Under the pieces are notes generated by a model. It had not been told where the DNA came from and did not search any database. It saw nothing but the letters and a program-made list of their open reading frames with translations. A stretch of 39,086 bases of DNA from Globicatella sanguinis NBRC 15551 (GTDB lineage: Bacteria; Bacillota; Bacilli; Lactobacillales; Aerococcaceae): positions 1-39,086 of the forward strand of contig NZ_BCQX01000003.1 of assembly GCF_001552295.1 (NCBI RefSeq), in the 5' to 3' direction. Below, in pieces: positions 1-8,094 of the stretch (positions are counted from its first letter, which is position 1; every line of letters starts with the position of its first letter). The translations under genes were made by a program, and so were the position numbers.

Positions 1-82
1 CTACTTCTGGTCCACTCGCAACTATGCGGGGGTAGGCCGACGAAGCGAAAATTATTCAATTTTCTACTTCTGGCCCACTCCC
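1..82. repeat. Dispersed repeat, partial copy at window edge
   Basis: The stretch 28-82 reads GGGTAGGCC...GGCCCACTCCC around an inner AAAATT/AATTTT stem. It matches the right half of the repeat family described at 2846-3017, including the preceding ATGCGGGGG. Bases 1-17 resemble the right end of a second copy. It lies directly behind the minus-strand gene ending at 87 and may act as its transcription stop. No coding potential is seen. Confidence 0.6.
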
Positions 83-86
83 ATAC

Positions 87-1394
87 TTAAGGTTTTTCAT
101 TTGATAATAGCAACATTGAGTCTTTTAAAACCGGGTTGTGAACGGTTTTCCCAACTACAATAGAATTAGGTTTTTGAAATTCTTTTTCAAAATAATCATA
201 ATAGGTTCCTGGGGCTAAAATCCCCACCATGGCTAATAAATCCAAGCCGCTGGCCCCAATCAATTGGTCGGCCAACAACACACAATTCGTCCCTAAAACA
301 AAATACGTTTTATAGCGAGAGCTTTTAAATTTAAAAGTTTCTACTTTATATTTTTGGGTCATTTTACCCAGATAACTGGCTAATTGTGTAGGTGAAGTAG
401 GTTCCCAAGCTTGAGTATTCTTTAAAATATCATTTAAAATCTTTTCAAAATCAACTTCTTGAGCAGCAGTTAATACGACTCGATATTCAAATAATGTTTT
501 ATTATCCTGTAAACAATAGTCGATATAATCTTGGTCGTCTAAGCTAAATAATACACCCTCACCAATTGCACCCAATAATCTCTCAGAGTCGATATCATAA
601 TTGCCATAGGCATAGACGCGCCCTTTATAACTTAAATCAACATGCCCCATCTGATTAAAACCGTCTTCCCCCACATGAATAAACACTTTCAAAACAGGTT
701 GTCTATCAGTTTCCTTCAATTCTGGGCTATTCCACTCACTCATTGATAATTCTTCTTGAATAAAGTGATTAATCTTATCTAACATTTTTTTAGGTAAAAG
801 GATTGTAAAAATAACCGGTAGCGGAACACGAATTCGCCGTTTTACTCTTGTTTTTGTTCTTTGCGAAAGATAATAGTCCCGAGCATCCATCAAGATTGTC
901 AACCCAATGAAAACTAAATAAAAACCTAATCTAGTTACGACGCCGTCGACTGTCTCACTACTTTCTATCGCAATACTGGCCACTCCCCAAATTAAATTAA
1001 TCACACTGGCCAAAAGAATACCAACGCGTCCCGATACGCGATCTCGCCTCAATAATAACCAACTAATAAATATCGAAACCCCTATGAAAAGTTGATAATA
1101 ACCAATAGCTTTTGATAAAAATGCTGGCCAACTTAATCGAAAAAAATAAATCAAAAAGGCAAGCACCCAATCACTCGCACCGGTAATTAATAAAACAAGC
1201 CTTTGTTCAAAATTGCGTTCACGCTTAGGCACAACTACTTTGACCAATCGGCCGATTCCGATAACAAGCAACACACTAGAAAATAAAATTGAGATGTTCA
1301 CCACAAATAATTGCTTTTCGATAATTAAAAAAAGGCCAACAATAATCCATAATAAACCGGATATAAGATAACTATATTTCTCAACTTGTTTCAC
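87..1394 (-). CDS. HdeD/DUF308-like membrane protein with a C-terminal domain possibly of permuted papain-like fold
   Basis: The 435-residue protein starts at GTG, supported by AGAGGGG eight bases upstream. Residues 10-170 hold about six hydrophobic segments arranged like the DUF308/HdeD family. Residues 180-205 are a basic linker (KTRVKRRIR). Residues 233-430 form a soluble domain with a conserved-looking His251 (MGHVDL) before a Cys371 (GTNCVLLADQ). The His-then-Cys order is reminiscent of circularly permuted papain-like folds (YiiX, PPPDE, LRAT types), but this is inference from two residues and not a family match. The substrate is unknown. The gene stands alone, 157 bp downstream of the AI-2E permease gene on the same strand. 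A membrane protein with a peptidase- or amidase-like head is plausible; function is not established. Confidence 0.6.
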   Translation of the reverse strand: MKQVEKYSYLISGLLWIIVGLFLIIEKQLFVVNISILFSSVLLVIGIGRLVKVVVPKRERNFEQRLVLLITGASDWVLAFLIYFFRLSWPAFLSKAIGYYQLFIGVSIFISWLLLRRDRVSGRVGILLASVINLIWGVASIAIESSETVDGVVTRLGFYLVFIGLTILMDARDYYLSQRTKTRVKRRIRVPLPVIFTILLPKKMLDKINHFIQEELSMSEWNSPELKETDRQPVLKVFIHVGEDGFNQMGHVDLSYKGRVYAYGNYDIDSERLLGAIGEGVLFSLDDQDYIDYCLQDNKTLFEYRVVLTAAQEVDFEKILNDILKNTQAWEPTSPTQLASYLGKMTQKYKVETFKFKSSRYKTYFVLGTNCVLLADQLIGASGLDLLAMVGILAPGTYYDYFEKEFQKPNSIVVGKTVHNPVLKDSMLLLSNEKP

Positions 1395-1428
1395 TTTAAT
1401 CCCCTCTCTTAAAATTTTCCAAAATTAC

Positions 1429-1534
1429 AAAAAAGACTTTCACCATTGTAAGATGCTTTTTGAATCGACAATACTGCTGTAGTAACTTTTGCCGGTATTT
1501 GCTTTTCAGCTTTCTTATCACTTTGATGAAAGTC
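1429..1534 (-). terminator. Long-loop stem with T-run, terminator or small structured RNA
   Basis: On the minus strand GACTTTCA (1535-1527 side) pairs with TGAAAGTC at 1442-1435, and six T follow immediately. The roughly 84-nt loop itself contains an AATAC...GTATT pair. It lies between the AI-2E gene and the HdeD-like gene. The short outer stem with a long loop is unusual for a simple terminator, so a small regulatory RNA is an alternative. It matches no riboswitch class I recognise. Confidence 0.4.
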
Positions 1535-1551
1535 CTTTTATTCTATATAGA

Positions 1552-2682
1552 TTAAGTTAATGTTTGGTTTGCTAGTCGCTTACGTAAATCATCACGGAAC
1601 AATTTATACAGCGCTGCTGCTATTGGGACTGCTACAAACATTCCAAAGATATTCGCAATAGCACCCCCAATTGAAATAGCAACCAATACCCACATCGGTG
1701 GTAAACCAACCGAACCGCCCACTACACGAGGATAAATCAAATTCGATTCAACCTGTTGTAAGACAATAATGAAAATAACAAAGATAAAGGCTTGTGAAAC
1801 CGACTGAGTTAAAATTAAAACTATCCCAATGATGGCACCAATAAATGCCCCAACCAAAGGAATCAAAGAGGTACTCCCTATCATAATACTCACTGTTGAC
1901 GCATATGGTAATCTTAAAACTAACATGCCAACGAAACTCAAACCACCTAATATTACCGCTTCAATTGTTTGACTAACGATAAACCCTCTAAAAGATTGAT
2001 TAAACACATCGATAGTCGCTTCTATCGTTTGATACCAATCCGGTACATACGCTTTTAATACATTGGTAAATTGAACCGATAGTTTATCTTTACTAATTAA
2101 CACATAAATAGAGAAAACAATACTCATAAACACATTAATAACTGTCGAGAAAATACCCGTTGCTGATGTTAAGATACCTAACAGTAAATTCCCAATAGAG
2201 TTTAGAATTTGTTGCACATACCCGGTAATCGTTGAAGCAATATCAACATTCCCACTCGTATCACCTTGGATTAAACCAATGATTTGCTTAATGATTCCAT
2301 TATCTTCCATTGATTTAAACATTTGTTGAATCGTTTTTGGATCAATTGAAAGTAATGACTGAACCGCTCGAATTAATTCTGGAATTACAATCCCCAAAAT
2401 AACGATAATGGCGATCGCAAATGTCAAATAAGCTAAAAAAAGACTTAAATTCCGTTTAATCTTTAAGATTGGTTGAAATGATACAAATCGTGTTATCAAA
2501 TTTTCATAACCATCCATTAGGATATTGACAATATAAGCAATCATCGCACCCACAAAAAAAGGTTTGGAAGCATCAAATACCGTCATTAATATTTCTTCAG
2601 CTGCTCCCCAATAACGATATACAACATAAATAGAAGCTAAAATTAAGCCCCAAACTAAAACTTTTTGTCGATTGATTTTCAT
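1552..2682 (-). CDS. AI-2E family transporter (YdbI/PerM-type membrane protein)
   Basis: The 376-residue integral membrane protein has the layout of the AI-2E exporter-like family (PF01594): two N-terminal membrane segments (about 10-27 and 38-55), a pair at about 78-105, a soluble middle section, then five or so hydrophobic segments ending near residue 360. The late section with GAFIGAIIGIVLIL and GLPPMWVLVAISIGGAIAN is characteristic. Members were named for autoinducer-2 export, but several act as Na+/H+ antiporters or have unknown substrates, so the substrate here is open. The ATG start has GGAG nine bases upstream and a clear promoter at 2711-2740. It is a single-gene unit. Confidence 0.85.
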   Translation of the reverse strand: MKINRQKVLVWGLILASIYVVYRYWGAAEEILMTVFDASKPFFVGAMIAYIVNILMDGYENLITRFVSFQPILKIKRNLSLFLAYLTFAIAIIVILGIVIPELIRAVQSLLSIDPKTIQQMFKSMEDNGIIKQIIGLIQGDTSGNVDIASTITGYVQQILNSIGNLLLGILTSATGIFSTVINVFMSIVFSIYVLISKDKLSVQFTNVLKAYVPDWYQTIEATIDVFNQSFRGFIVSQTIEAVILGGLSFVGMLVLRLPYASTVSIMIGSTSLIPLVGAFIGAIIGIVLILTQSVSQAFIFVIFIIVLQQVESNLIYPRVVGGSVGLPPMWVLVAISIGGAIANIFGMFVAVPIAAALYKLFRDDLRKRLANQTLT

Positions 2683-2710
2683 AATAACTCCTTCACTTGT
2701 CTTCTATTTT

Positions 2711-2740
2711 ATTATAGCTAAAGATGCAAATAGTAAGCAA
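2711..2740 (-). promoter_or_regulatory. Promoter of the AI-2E family gene
   Basis: On the minus strand TTGCTT (2740-2735), an 18-bp spacer and a consensus TATAAT (2716-2711) precede the start codon at 2682 by about 28 bp. Confidence 0.7.
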
Positions 2741-2780
2741 GTATGTTTCATTTAATTTTACAATCGCCTTAATAAAAAAA

Positions 2781-2813
2781 GAGTGGGCAAAGGAAAATCC
2801 ACTTGCCACTCCC
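2781..2813. repeat. Short hairpin copy of the dispersed repeat
   Basis: GAGTGGGCAA pairs with TTGCCACTC across a short A-rich loop. The ends match those of the repeat family at 2846-3017, so this looks like an internally deleted copy. The 383-bp gap 2683-3066 contains only this, the promoter at 2711-2740 and the next repeat. Confidence 0.5.
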
Positions 2814-2845
2814 AAAAGGCTCTCTATTAACTTACTTAATTTACC

Positions 2846-3017
2846 GAGGCTGGGCAAAAACTTTTTAAGTTCTGTTCAGACATATCAATTTATTTCAAAG
2901 CGCAGTGGCTGAGTGGTCTCAATCTGCTTCTCTAGACTTGTTTGAGACCTACTCAACTGTGCGGGGGTGGGCAGACGCAGCGAAAATCGACTGATTTTCT
3001 ACTTCTTGCCCACTCCC
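2846..3017. repeat. Complete copy of the dispersed palindromic repeat (about 172 bp)
   Basis: The element begins GAGGCTGGGCA and ends TGCCCACTCC. Inside are an inverted pair (GCAGTGGCTGAGTGGTCTCAA at 2902-2922 against TTGAGACC-ACTCAACTGTGCG at 2942-2963) and a terminal stem in which GGGTGGGCAGACGCAGCGAAAATC faces GATTTTCTACTTCTTGCCCACTCC. It has no open reading frame of its own. Copies or parts recur at 1-82, 18081-18127, 19379-19431, 24465-24538, 27274-27412, 37601-37784 and 37829-37882. It resembles a MITE or a BOX/RUP-type element. It sits behind the M16C gene (ends 3067), where it could also stop transcription. Confidence 0.75.
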
Positions 3018-3066
3018 TTCAAGCTTAATATAAAGCAAGTTGTTGATTATTCAATTTATTTAATCA

Positions 3067-5958
3067 TCAATATAATTCGTGAATAACATCAAACTGTTCT
3101 TTCACTGCTTCAATTTGTGCTTTATTACCAATCACCGCTATCGCAGGATTTTGTAATAAGGTTTGATAAGTTGCTCGTAAACGATGAAGTTTATCTACAG
3201 TAGTCGCTAATACCTCTTCTTTAATTTGTTTACGCTCCGCTTGATCGACACCAATATGATAATAAACAAATGCCATGTTCCCTTTGTCAGCTGCTGACAT
3301 CGGTTGATTTAAATCACTCATCGTACCAATCATGTATTTTAATAAATCCATCTCATTAATTTCCAACTGTTCAATGAAACGCGGAATATCATGATAAACA
3401 TTAAGCGTTTGAGTAATATTAGGATCACGATAACTTGCTAATGTCAACGAACCATTACGTCTTAAATTATACATCGCTCCATAAGCGCCACCTTTTACAC
3501 GAATATTATTCCATAAATAATCATAACGCAAGGCTTTGCCTAATACATGGTACTCTCCCGATAACTTGAACGCTTCCGGTAAGACCGCTGCTAATCCAAC
3601 ATAATTAACATCTTGAGCTGTCACAAAGGCTTCTTTTTGTTGAATACCAGGTTGATACGTTTGTTTAGCTCCTATGGCTTCAGTTGGAAGGTCAGCAAAT
3701 GTTGTTTCAATTCTATTAGCTAAATGAACTTTACGTTCTTCATCCCCAATATAAAAGACATTGAGACGTGTTTGGTTGCCAATGCGACGATATAAAGATA
3801 CTAATTTTTCTACAACTTGATGAGCATTTTCAGATTTAAGTTGTTTCAAAACATCTTTCAAGAAACGGTATTGATCAATACCTCCAATTATTTCCGCTAA
3901 TTTTGCTGTTGCATTCACTTGACTTAAGGCACGTTGCGAAGCTAAAGCGTGGGCTTGATAATCAATTTTATTCTCAAAACCTGAAATCGCTCGTTGTACA
4001 ATTTTAATAATTTCTTCAACATCATCAAATTGTGTATGAAGGGTCAATTCATGCATTAACTCAATCAAATGATGATCCATCTCTTCTAAAGCTTTACCAC
4101 GAACAACAAAATAAGCTTTATTGTCGCCCTCTTGCTCATAAACTTGCACAGCACCACCCACACCACCGGTGTATAAATCAATTTTAGTTAATAATTCTTT
4201 ACTTGAATAGTGTTTAGTTGGTAATTTACCTAATAAACGTGATAAAAGGTTTAACCAAATAAAATCATCTGCAGTAAAATCTTCAATATTGAACAAGATA
4301 TCTAAATAATCAATACCAGCGGTAAATTGTGGTGCATGATAGAACTGATTGCCATTAGATAAAGTCGCTACTTCTAAAGGATATTCTTCCGTTTCAGTCG
4401 TTAAATCCTCTTTAGCTAGAGCCGGTATCTTCGCTAAATCTTCTGCGGTATCGGGCGTACTTTGACGTTCAATTAAAGCTTGTGTGGTCGCTACTAATTC
4501 ATTAATTTCAGCTTCAGATAAACTGGCTTTATACCTTTGTAAGGATTCATGTAAAGCTTGTTCTTGTCTATCATTTAATCCTGGATCGGCTTTTAATGAA
4601 ACGGTCGCACGATGATCATTCTCTAATAAATAAATTTGAACCAGTTCTTCAAAATAACCATTTTCAAATTTTTCACGTAATACACTCAAGTAACGATCAA
4701 ATTCTAGATTATCCATCGGATTAAAATCATATAACCATGTTTGGAATGCTGTCATCGCATATAAAACACCACGTGGATTACTTTCTGAGATAACTAACTC
4801 TTTTTGACGAAATGCGATTTGATTTAAAGCAGCTTCAATTAATTCTTTTTCTACACCTTCGTCTACTACCTTTTGTAAAGCATTCATCACGATGTTTTCA
4901 AATTCTTTTAGTTTATCAACAGAGGTATATTTAGCGACAATATTAATCATGCTAAAATAGCCAATTTGATCACGATCAGCACTAATATCCCCAGCAATTC
5001 CCGCTTCTAATAAAGCTTTTTTTACAGGCGCTTGATTATTTCCAAATAACACATCCATCACGACATCTAAAGCAAAGCCTTCTAAAATATCTTCCGCTAC
5101 ATTCGAATGCCAAGCAAGAGCTAAATAATCTTTATCAGTCGGATCTTCACCATCAGTAATTGAATACGTTGTTTCAATATTAGCATTTTTGACAAAAGGT
5201 ACATCAATGGCTAGGTCAACTTGTTCTGCGTCTCTACCTGCTCCTTCGAAATATTCTTCTAACATACTAAACGCTTTGTCATCATCTAAATCCCCATATA
5301 AAACCGTCATTGATTGACTTGGATGATAGTATTTTTGATGGAATTCAATAAACTCTTCTTGTGTTAATGAAGGAATGGCACTTGGCAAACCTCCAGACTC
5401 GTAAGCGTATAAAGTATTTGGATATAAAGCTTTCACAATTTCAAAGTAAAGACGTTGCTCGGCTGAAGCCGTTGCACCTTTCATTTCATTGTAGACAACC
5501 CCTTTATAGATTAAATCATCTTCAGGTTTTTCTAAATGATAATGCCAACCTTCTTGTTGTAATATTTGATTATCGGTATATAATTTCGGTTGAAAAACAG
5601 CGTCTAAATAAACACTCATTAAATTTTCAAAATCTTGTTGATTCGTCGAAGCAATAGGATAAATGGTTTTATCTGAGAAGGTCATTGCATTAACAAAGGT
5701 GTTCAAAGAACCTTTGATTAATTCTACAAAAGGTTCTTTCGACGGATATTTTTTTGAGCCATTTAAAACAGAATGCTCTAAAATATGCGCAATCCCATTG
5801 TCATTATAGGGTGGTGTCTTAAACCCAATAGTAAAAGCACGGTTGGGGTCATCATTTTCAATGCGTAATACTTGGGCTCCGGTTTCTTCATGTTGATACA
5901 ATTTACCGGTTGATTGTATATCAGTTAATGATCTGGTTTCTATTAATTTAAATGTCAT
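3067..5958 (-). CDS. M16C-family zinc metallopeptidase (PreP/insulinase type)
   Basis: At 963 residues this has the usual single-chain length of the M16C (presequence protease, PreP-like) family. The inverted zinc motif HxxEH is H58-I-L-E61-H62, and the third zinc ligand is Glu158 in NEMKG, exactly 100 residues later, as expected in the family. The M16C-associated middle region and a C-terminal half with a GGAYG motif near residue 855 are present, so the protein appears complete and active. No signal peptide is seen, so it is probably cytoplasmic and degrades unfolded peptides. The ATG start has GGAG about 12 bases upstream and a promoter at 5992-6020. It is monocistronic, between a terminator upstream and a repeat downstream. 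Confidence 0.92.
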   Translation of the reverse strand: MTFKLIETRSLTDIQSTGKLYQHEETGAQVLRIENDDPNRAFTIGFKTPPYNDNGIAHILEHSVLNGSKKYPSKEPFVELIKGSLNTFVNAMTFSDKTIYPIASTNQQDFENLMSVYLDAVFQPKLYTDNQILQQEGWHYHLEKPEDDLIYKGVVYNEMKGATASAEQRLYFEIVKALYPNTLYAYESGGLPSAIPSLTQEEFIEFHQKYYHPSQSMTVLYGDLDDDKAFSMLEEYFEGAGRDAEQVDLAIDVPFVKNANIETTYSITDGEDPTDKDYLALAWHSNVAEDILEGFALDVVMDVLFGNNQAPVKKALLEAGIAGDISADRDQIGYFSMINIVAKYTSVDKLKEFENIVMNALQKVVDEGVEKELIEAALNQIAFRQKELVISESNPRGVLYAMTAFQTWLYDFNPMDNLEFDRYLSVLREKFENGYFEELVQIYLLENDHRATVSLKADPGLNDRQEQALHESLQRYKASLSEAEINELVATTQALIERQSTPDTAEDLAKIPALAKEDLTTETEEYPLEVATLSNGNQFYHAPQFTAGIDYLDILFNIEDFTADDFIWLNLLSRLLGKLPTKHYSSKELLTKIDLYTGGVGGAVQVYEQEGDNKAYFVVRGKALEEMDHHLIELMHELTLHTQFDDVEEIIKIVQRAISGFENKIDYQAHALASQRALSQVNATAKLAEIIGGIDQYRFLKDVLKQLKSENAHQVVEKLVSLYRRIGNQTRLNVFYIGDEERKVHLANRIETTFADLPTEAIGAKQTYQPGIQQKEAFVTAQDVNYVGLAAVLPEAFKLSGEYHVLGKALRYDYLWNNIRVKGGAYGAMYNLRRNGSLTLASYRDPNITQTLNVYHDIPRFIEQLEINEMDLLKYMIGTMSDLNQPMSAADKGNMAFVYYHIGVDQAERKQIKEEVLATTVDKLHRLRATYQTLLQNPAIAVIGNKAQIEAVKEQFDVIHELY

Positions 5959-5991
5959 ATACTCTTTTCGCTCCTTTTTTACTTACAGTCT

Positions 5992-6020
5992 ATTGTAGCC
6001 TTTTCTGAATCTTTAGTAAA
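5992..6020 (-). promoter_or_regulatory. Promoter of the M16C peptidase gene
   Basis: On the minus strand TTTACT (6020-6015), a 17-bp spacer and TACAAT (5997-5992) lie about 34 bp before the start codon at 5958. Confidence 0.65.
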
Positions 6021-6034
6021 CTAATTTAACTAGC

Positions 6035-6077
6035 AAAAAAGGTAGGATATTCAGTATAAAAACTCAATCATCCTACC
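6035..6077 (-). terminator. Intrinsic terminator of the Apf-like gene
   Basis: On the minus strand GGTAGGAT (6077-6070) pairs with ATCCTACC (6048-6041), and six T follow (6040-6035). It lies 37 bp beyond the stop codon at 6114. Confidence 0.8.
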
Positions 6078-6113
6078 AGATTTTATTAAAATTAAATTGT
6101 TAGGTAAATACGC

Positions 6114-7166
6114 TTAGTACCAACCATTTGCTTGCCAGAATGCTAATGCTGCTTCCCATGAACCGTAACGATTTAAGACATATTCATCCGCTACACGCTC
6201 TTGATTTTCACGTGAAAAATCACCATTTAAGTATGATGCTGTTAATTGGTAACGTCCATAATAAGTTTGAGTTGGGTTCCAAATTTCATATTGTCCACCT
6301 GACTCACGCATTGCAATCCATTCTTTGGCATCAGAAATAATTCCACCATATTCGTTGTATTGGCCACCATTTGTTGCAGGTGCAGTTGTTGTTTCTTCGA
6401 CGACTGCTTCTGTTTCTTCTACAATGGGTGCTGCGGTTGTTTCTTCAACAACTGCTTCGGTTTCTTCCACAACGGGCGCTGCGGTTGTTTCTTCTACTAA
6501 CGCTTCTGTTTCTTCCACAACGGGCGCTGCGGTTGTTTCTTCTACTAACGCTTCTGTTTCTTCTACAACGGGTGCTGCAGTTGTTTCTTCGACTAATGCT
6601 TCTGTTTCTTCTGCGACTGGCGCTGCGGTTGTTTCTTCGACTAACGCTTCTGTTTCTTCTACAACGGGCGCTGCGGTTGTTTCTTCGACTAATGCTTCTG
6701 TTGTTTCAACTGCCGGTGTTTCAACCCATTCAGGGGTTTCATCAACATAATAAGTTGGTTCTGTTGCTACGGTTTCTTCCACAACGGGTGCTTCAGTCAC
6801 TTCAGCTAAAACTTGTGTTTCTTCTACTAAATCATAAGTATAAGCTTGATCTGTTGCATTATCTACATAGGTTACTGTTTGGTTTGTATCATCAAAATAT
6901 AACACAGATCCCGCTGTGATAAAGTCTGCATCCGCAATTGCATTAAAGTTTGCTAATTGATCAACTGAATGACCTGTTGCTTCAGCAATTGTACTTAAAG
7001 TGTCACCCCATTGGATAACATATAAGCCATCTTCATTATTTGCTAATGTTTCTTTTACTTGATTAACTGAACGATGAGTCCAAGTTTGTGCTCCTACTGT
7101 ATTTAAGTTAAACGCTAAGGTCGATGCTAACATCGTCGCCGCAGCTATTCTTAATGATTTCTTCAT
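6114..7166 (-). CDS. Secreted LysM protein with Apf/transglycosylase-like C-terminal domain
   Basis: The 350-residue exported protein has a signal peptide (residues 1-26, ending VGAQ), one LysM peptidoglycan-binding domain (about 48-91, IQWGDTLSTIAEATG), an acidic Thr/Glu/Ala-rich stalk, and a C-terminal domain (274-350) typical of lactobacillar aggregation-promoting factors: a MRESGG motif with Glu288, YYGRYQL, ERVADEYV and the terminal NGWY. The fold is lysozyme-like, so a muralytic or cell-shape role is likely. The stalk contains seven copies of a 16-residue unit (ALVEETTAAPVVEETE). AAGGAG lies nine bases before the ATG. A WalR-type box lies about 180 bp upstream. The gene is monocistronic. 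Length variants of the stalk between strains would be expected. Confidence 0.88.
   Translation of the reverse strand: MKKSLRIAAATMLASTLAFNLNTVGAQTWTHRSVNQVKETLANNEDGLYVIQWGDTLSTIAEATGHSVDQLANFNAIADADFITAGSVLYFDDTNQTVTYVDNATDQAYTYDLVEETQVLAEVTEAPVVEETVATEPTYYVDETPEWVETPAVETTEALVEETTAAPVVEETEALVEETTAAPVAEETEALVEETTAAPVVEETEALVEETTAAPVVEETEALVEETTAAPVVEETEAVVEETTAAPIVEETEAVVEETTTAPATNGGQYNEYGGIISDAKEWIAMRESGGQYEIWNPTQTYYGRYQLTASYLNGDFSRENQERVADEYVLNRYGSWEAALAFWQANGWY
6379..6702 (-). repeat. 48-bp tandem repeat within the LysM/Apf gene
   Basis: About seven direct copies of a 48-bp unit encode ALVEETTAAPVVEETE with few substitutions (V/A, L/V, P-V/I). The copies are nearly identical at the nucleotide level, which favours slippage or recombination. 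The reading frame is kept by any whole number of units. Confidence 0.85.
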
Positions 7167-7343
7167 ATATAAATTCTCCTTTTATAGAAATTGGGCATTA
7201 AAATCCCAAAAATCTTATCACAGTATTATTCTACAATAAGATGAGGAGGATATCAGGAAATAAGGCAAACTGTAAGCCATCTTTAACGTTACTGTCTGTT
7301 ATTGTTATTGAAGTGTAATATAAAACGGCTCATTTTAGCGTTT

Positions 7344-7360
7344 TGTAATCATTCTGTAAC
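7344..7360 (+). promoter_or_regulatory. Candidate WalR (YycF) box
   Basis: TGTAAT-CATTC-TGTAAC fits the WalR consensus TGTWAH-N5-TGTWAH exactly. It lies about 180 bp upstream of the LysM/Apf gene, but on the opposite strand to that gene. WalRK governs peptidoglycan hydrolases in related bacteria, so the target makes sense. The distance and orientation are not ideal. The rest of 7167-7546 shows no gene that I can support. Confidence 0.4.
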
Positions 7361-7546
7361 ATTAAATCCACTTAAAATTTACAAACTCCTTGAAATATGT
7401 CCTTAAAATAGCCTCAATTTTACAAAAGCTATGTTTTTGTTGTCATATTTTTATTCATAAGTTTAAGTAGCGTACACACATATGCTCGATTACATCCTAA
7501 ATCTTTACTGCGCTTTATTAATATTTGTATTGTCACCTTTCAGATA

Positions 7547-7570
7547 CCTGTTCAAAACGGACATTTTTTT
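7547..7570 (+). terminator. Weak plus-strand terminator-like hairpin
   Basis: A short stem around GTTC/GGAC is followed by seven T (7564-7570). It is the mirror image of the stronger unit at 7630-7655, with the two T-runs facing each other across AT-rich DNA. No plus-strand gene needing it is visible. Confidence 0.3.
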
Positions 7571-7629
7571 ACTTTTTTTCGAAAATTTTGGCGAAAATTA
7601 CCCGAAAAATTTTTATTTTTTGAAAATCG

Positions 7630-7655
7630 AAAAAAACCCGTTCAAAACGAACAGG
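7630..7655 (-). terminator. Intrinsic terminator behind the two decaying genes
   Basis: On the minus strand CCTGTTC pairs with GAACGGG over a GTTTT loop and is followed by seven T. It lies about 90 bp beyond the end of the DUF1801 remnant and would have ended the unit containing it and the alpha/beta hydrolase. Confidence 0.65.
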
Positions 7656-7742
7656 TTAGATTGAGTTTCTAATATCCAAGATTAGTTACTTACGACATTT
7701 TTACATCATGAGTGAAATATAAACTTCTATTTTTTTGCTTGT

Positions 7743-8080
7743 TTAAATTGAGCGACATTCCATGACAACGGTTGGTAACCATTCTTTCAACATCAAATCT
7801 AATTGATCCATTGGTACTTATATGGTTCCCTTAGAAGTTTTAAACTTTTTCAAATCTTCTTCAAATTAACCCATCGCTTTTCTTCCTAGATAAATTCCTA
7901 AATGACTTTTGAATGCAGCCAAATGATTCAAGTTCTTTCCTTTCTGATATATTGCATTTCATAAGCGACGCGTCCTTCTCAATCTGGCACAGCTTCTAGT
8001 ATCCTTTCACGATACTGCAATAATTTTTGTCACGCTTCATCCGTTTATTGTTCAAAATATTGTTTAACTTCTGCCATCAT
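7743..8080 (-). pseudogene. Remnant of a DUF1801 (YdhG-like) protein gene
   Basis: Reading from the ATG pair at 8080/8077 gives MAEVKQYFEQ, a stop, TDEA, a stop, QKLLQYRERILEAVPD, a stop, then EGRVAYEMQYI. After a frame change the sequence continues NHLAAFKSHLGIYLGRKAMG, stop, FEEDLKKFKTSKGTI, stop, VPMDQLDLMLKEW. These blocks, in this order, are the recognisable skeleton of the small DUF1801 family, whose members have a frataxin-like fold. At least five stop codons and one frameshift interrupt it, so it cannot make a full protein. It follows the broken alpha/beta hydrolase on the same strand after 14 bp. The decay looks old compared with its neighbour. Confidence 0.75.
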
Positions 8081-8094
8081 CTACTTCACTCATT

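Noticed and set aside
2724..2912. 62-residue plus-strand open frame
   Set aside because: It spans a promoter and repeat elements, has no ribosome site and resembles no protein family.
6325..6919. Long open frames on the plus strand across the LysM/Apf repeats
   Set aside because: They arise from the 48-bp tandem repeat read antisense, have no ribosome site and encode low-complexity Ser/Thr or Leu/Arg runs.
7482..7664. 60-residue plus-strand open frame
   Set aside because: It is a Phe/Lys-rich reading of the AT-rich hairpin pair, with no ribosome site.
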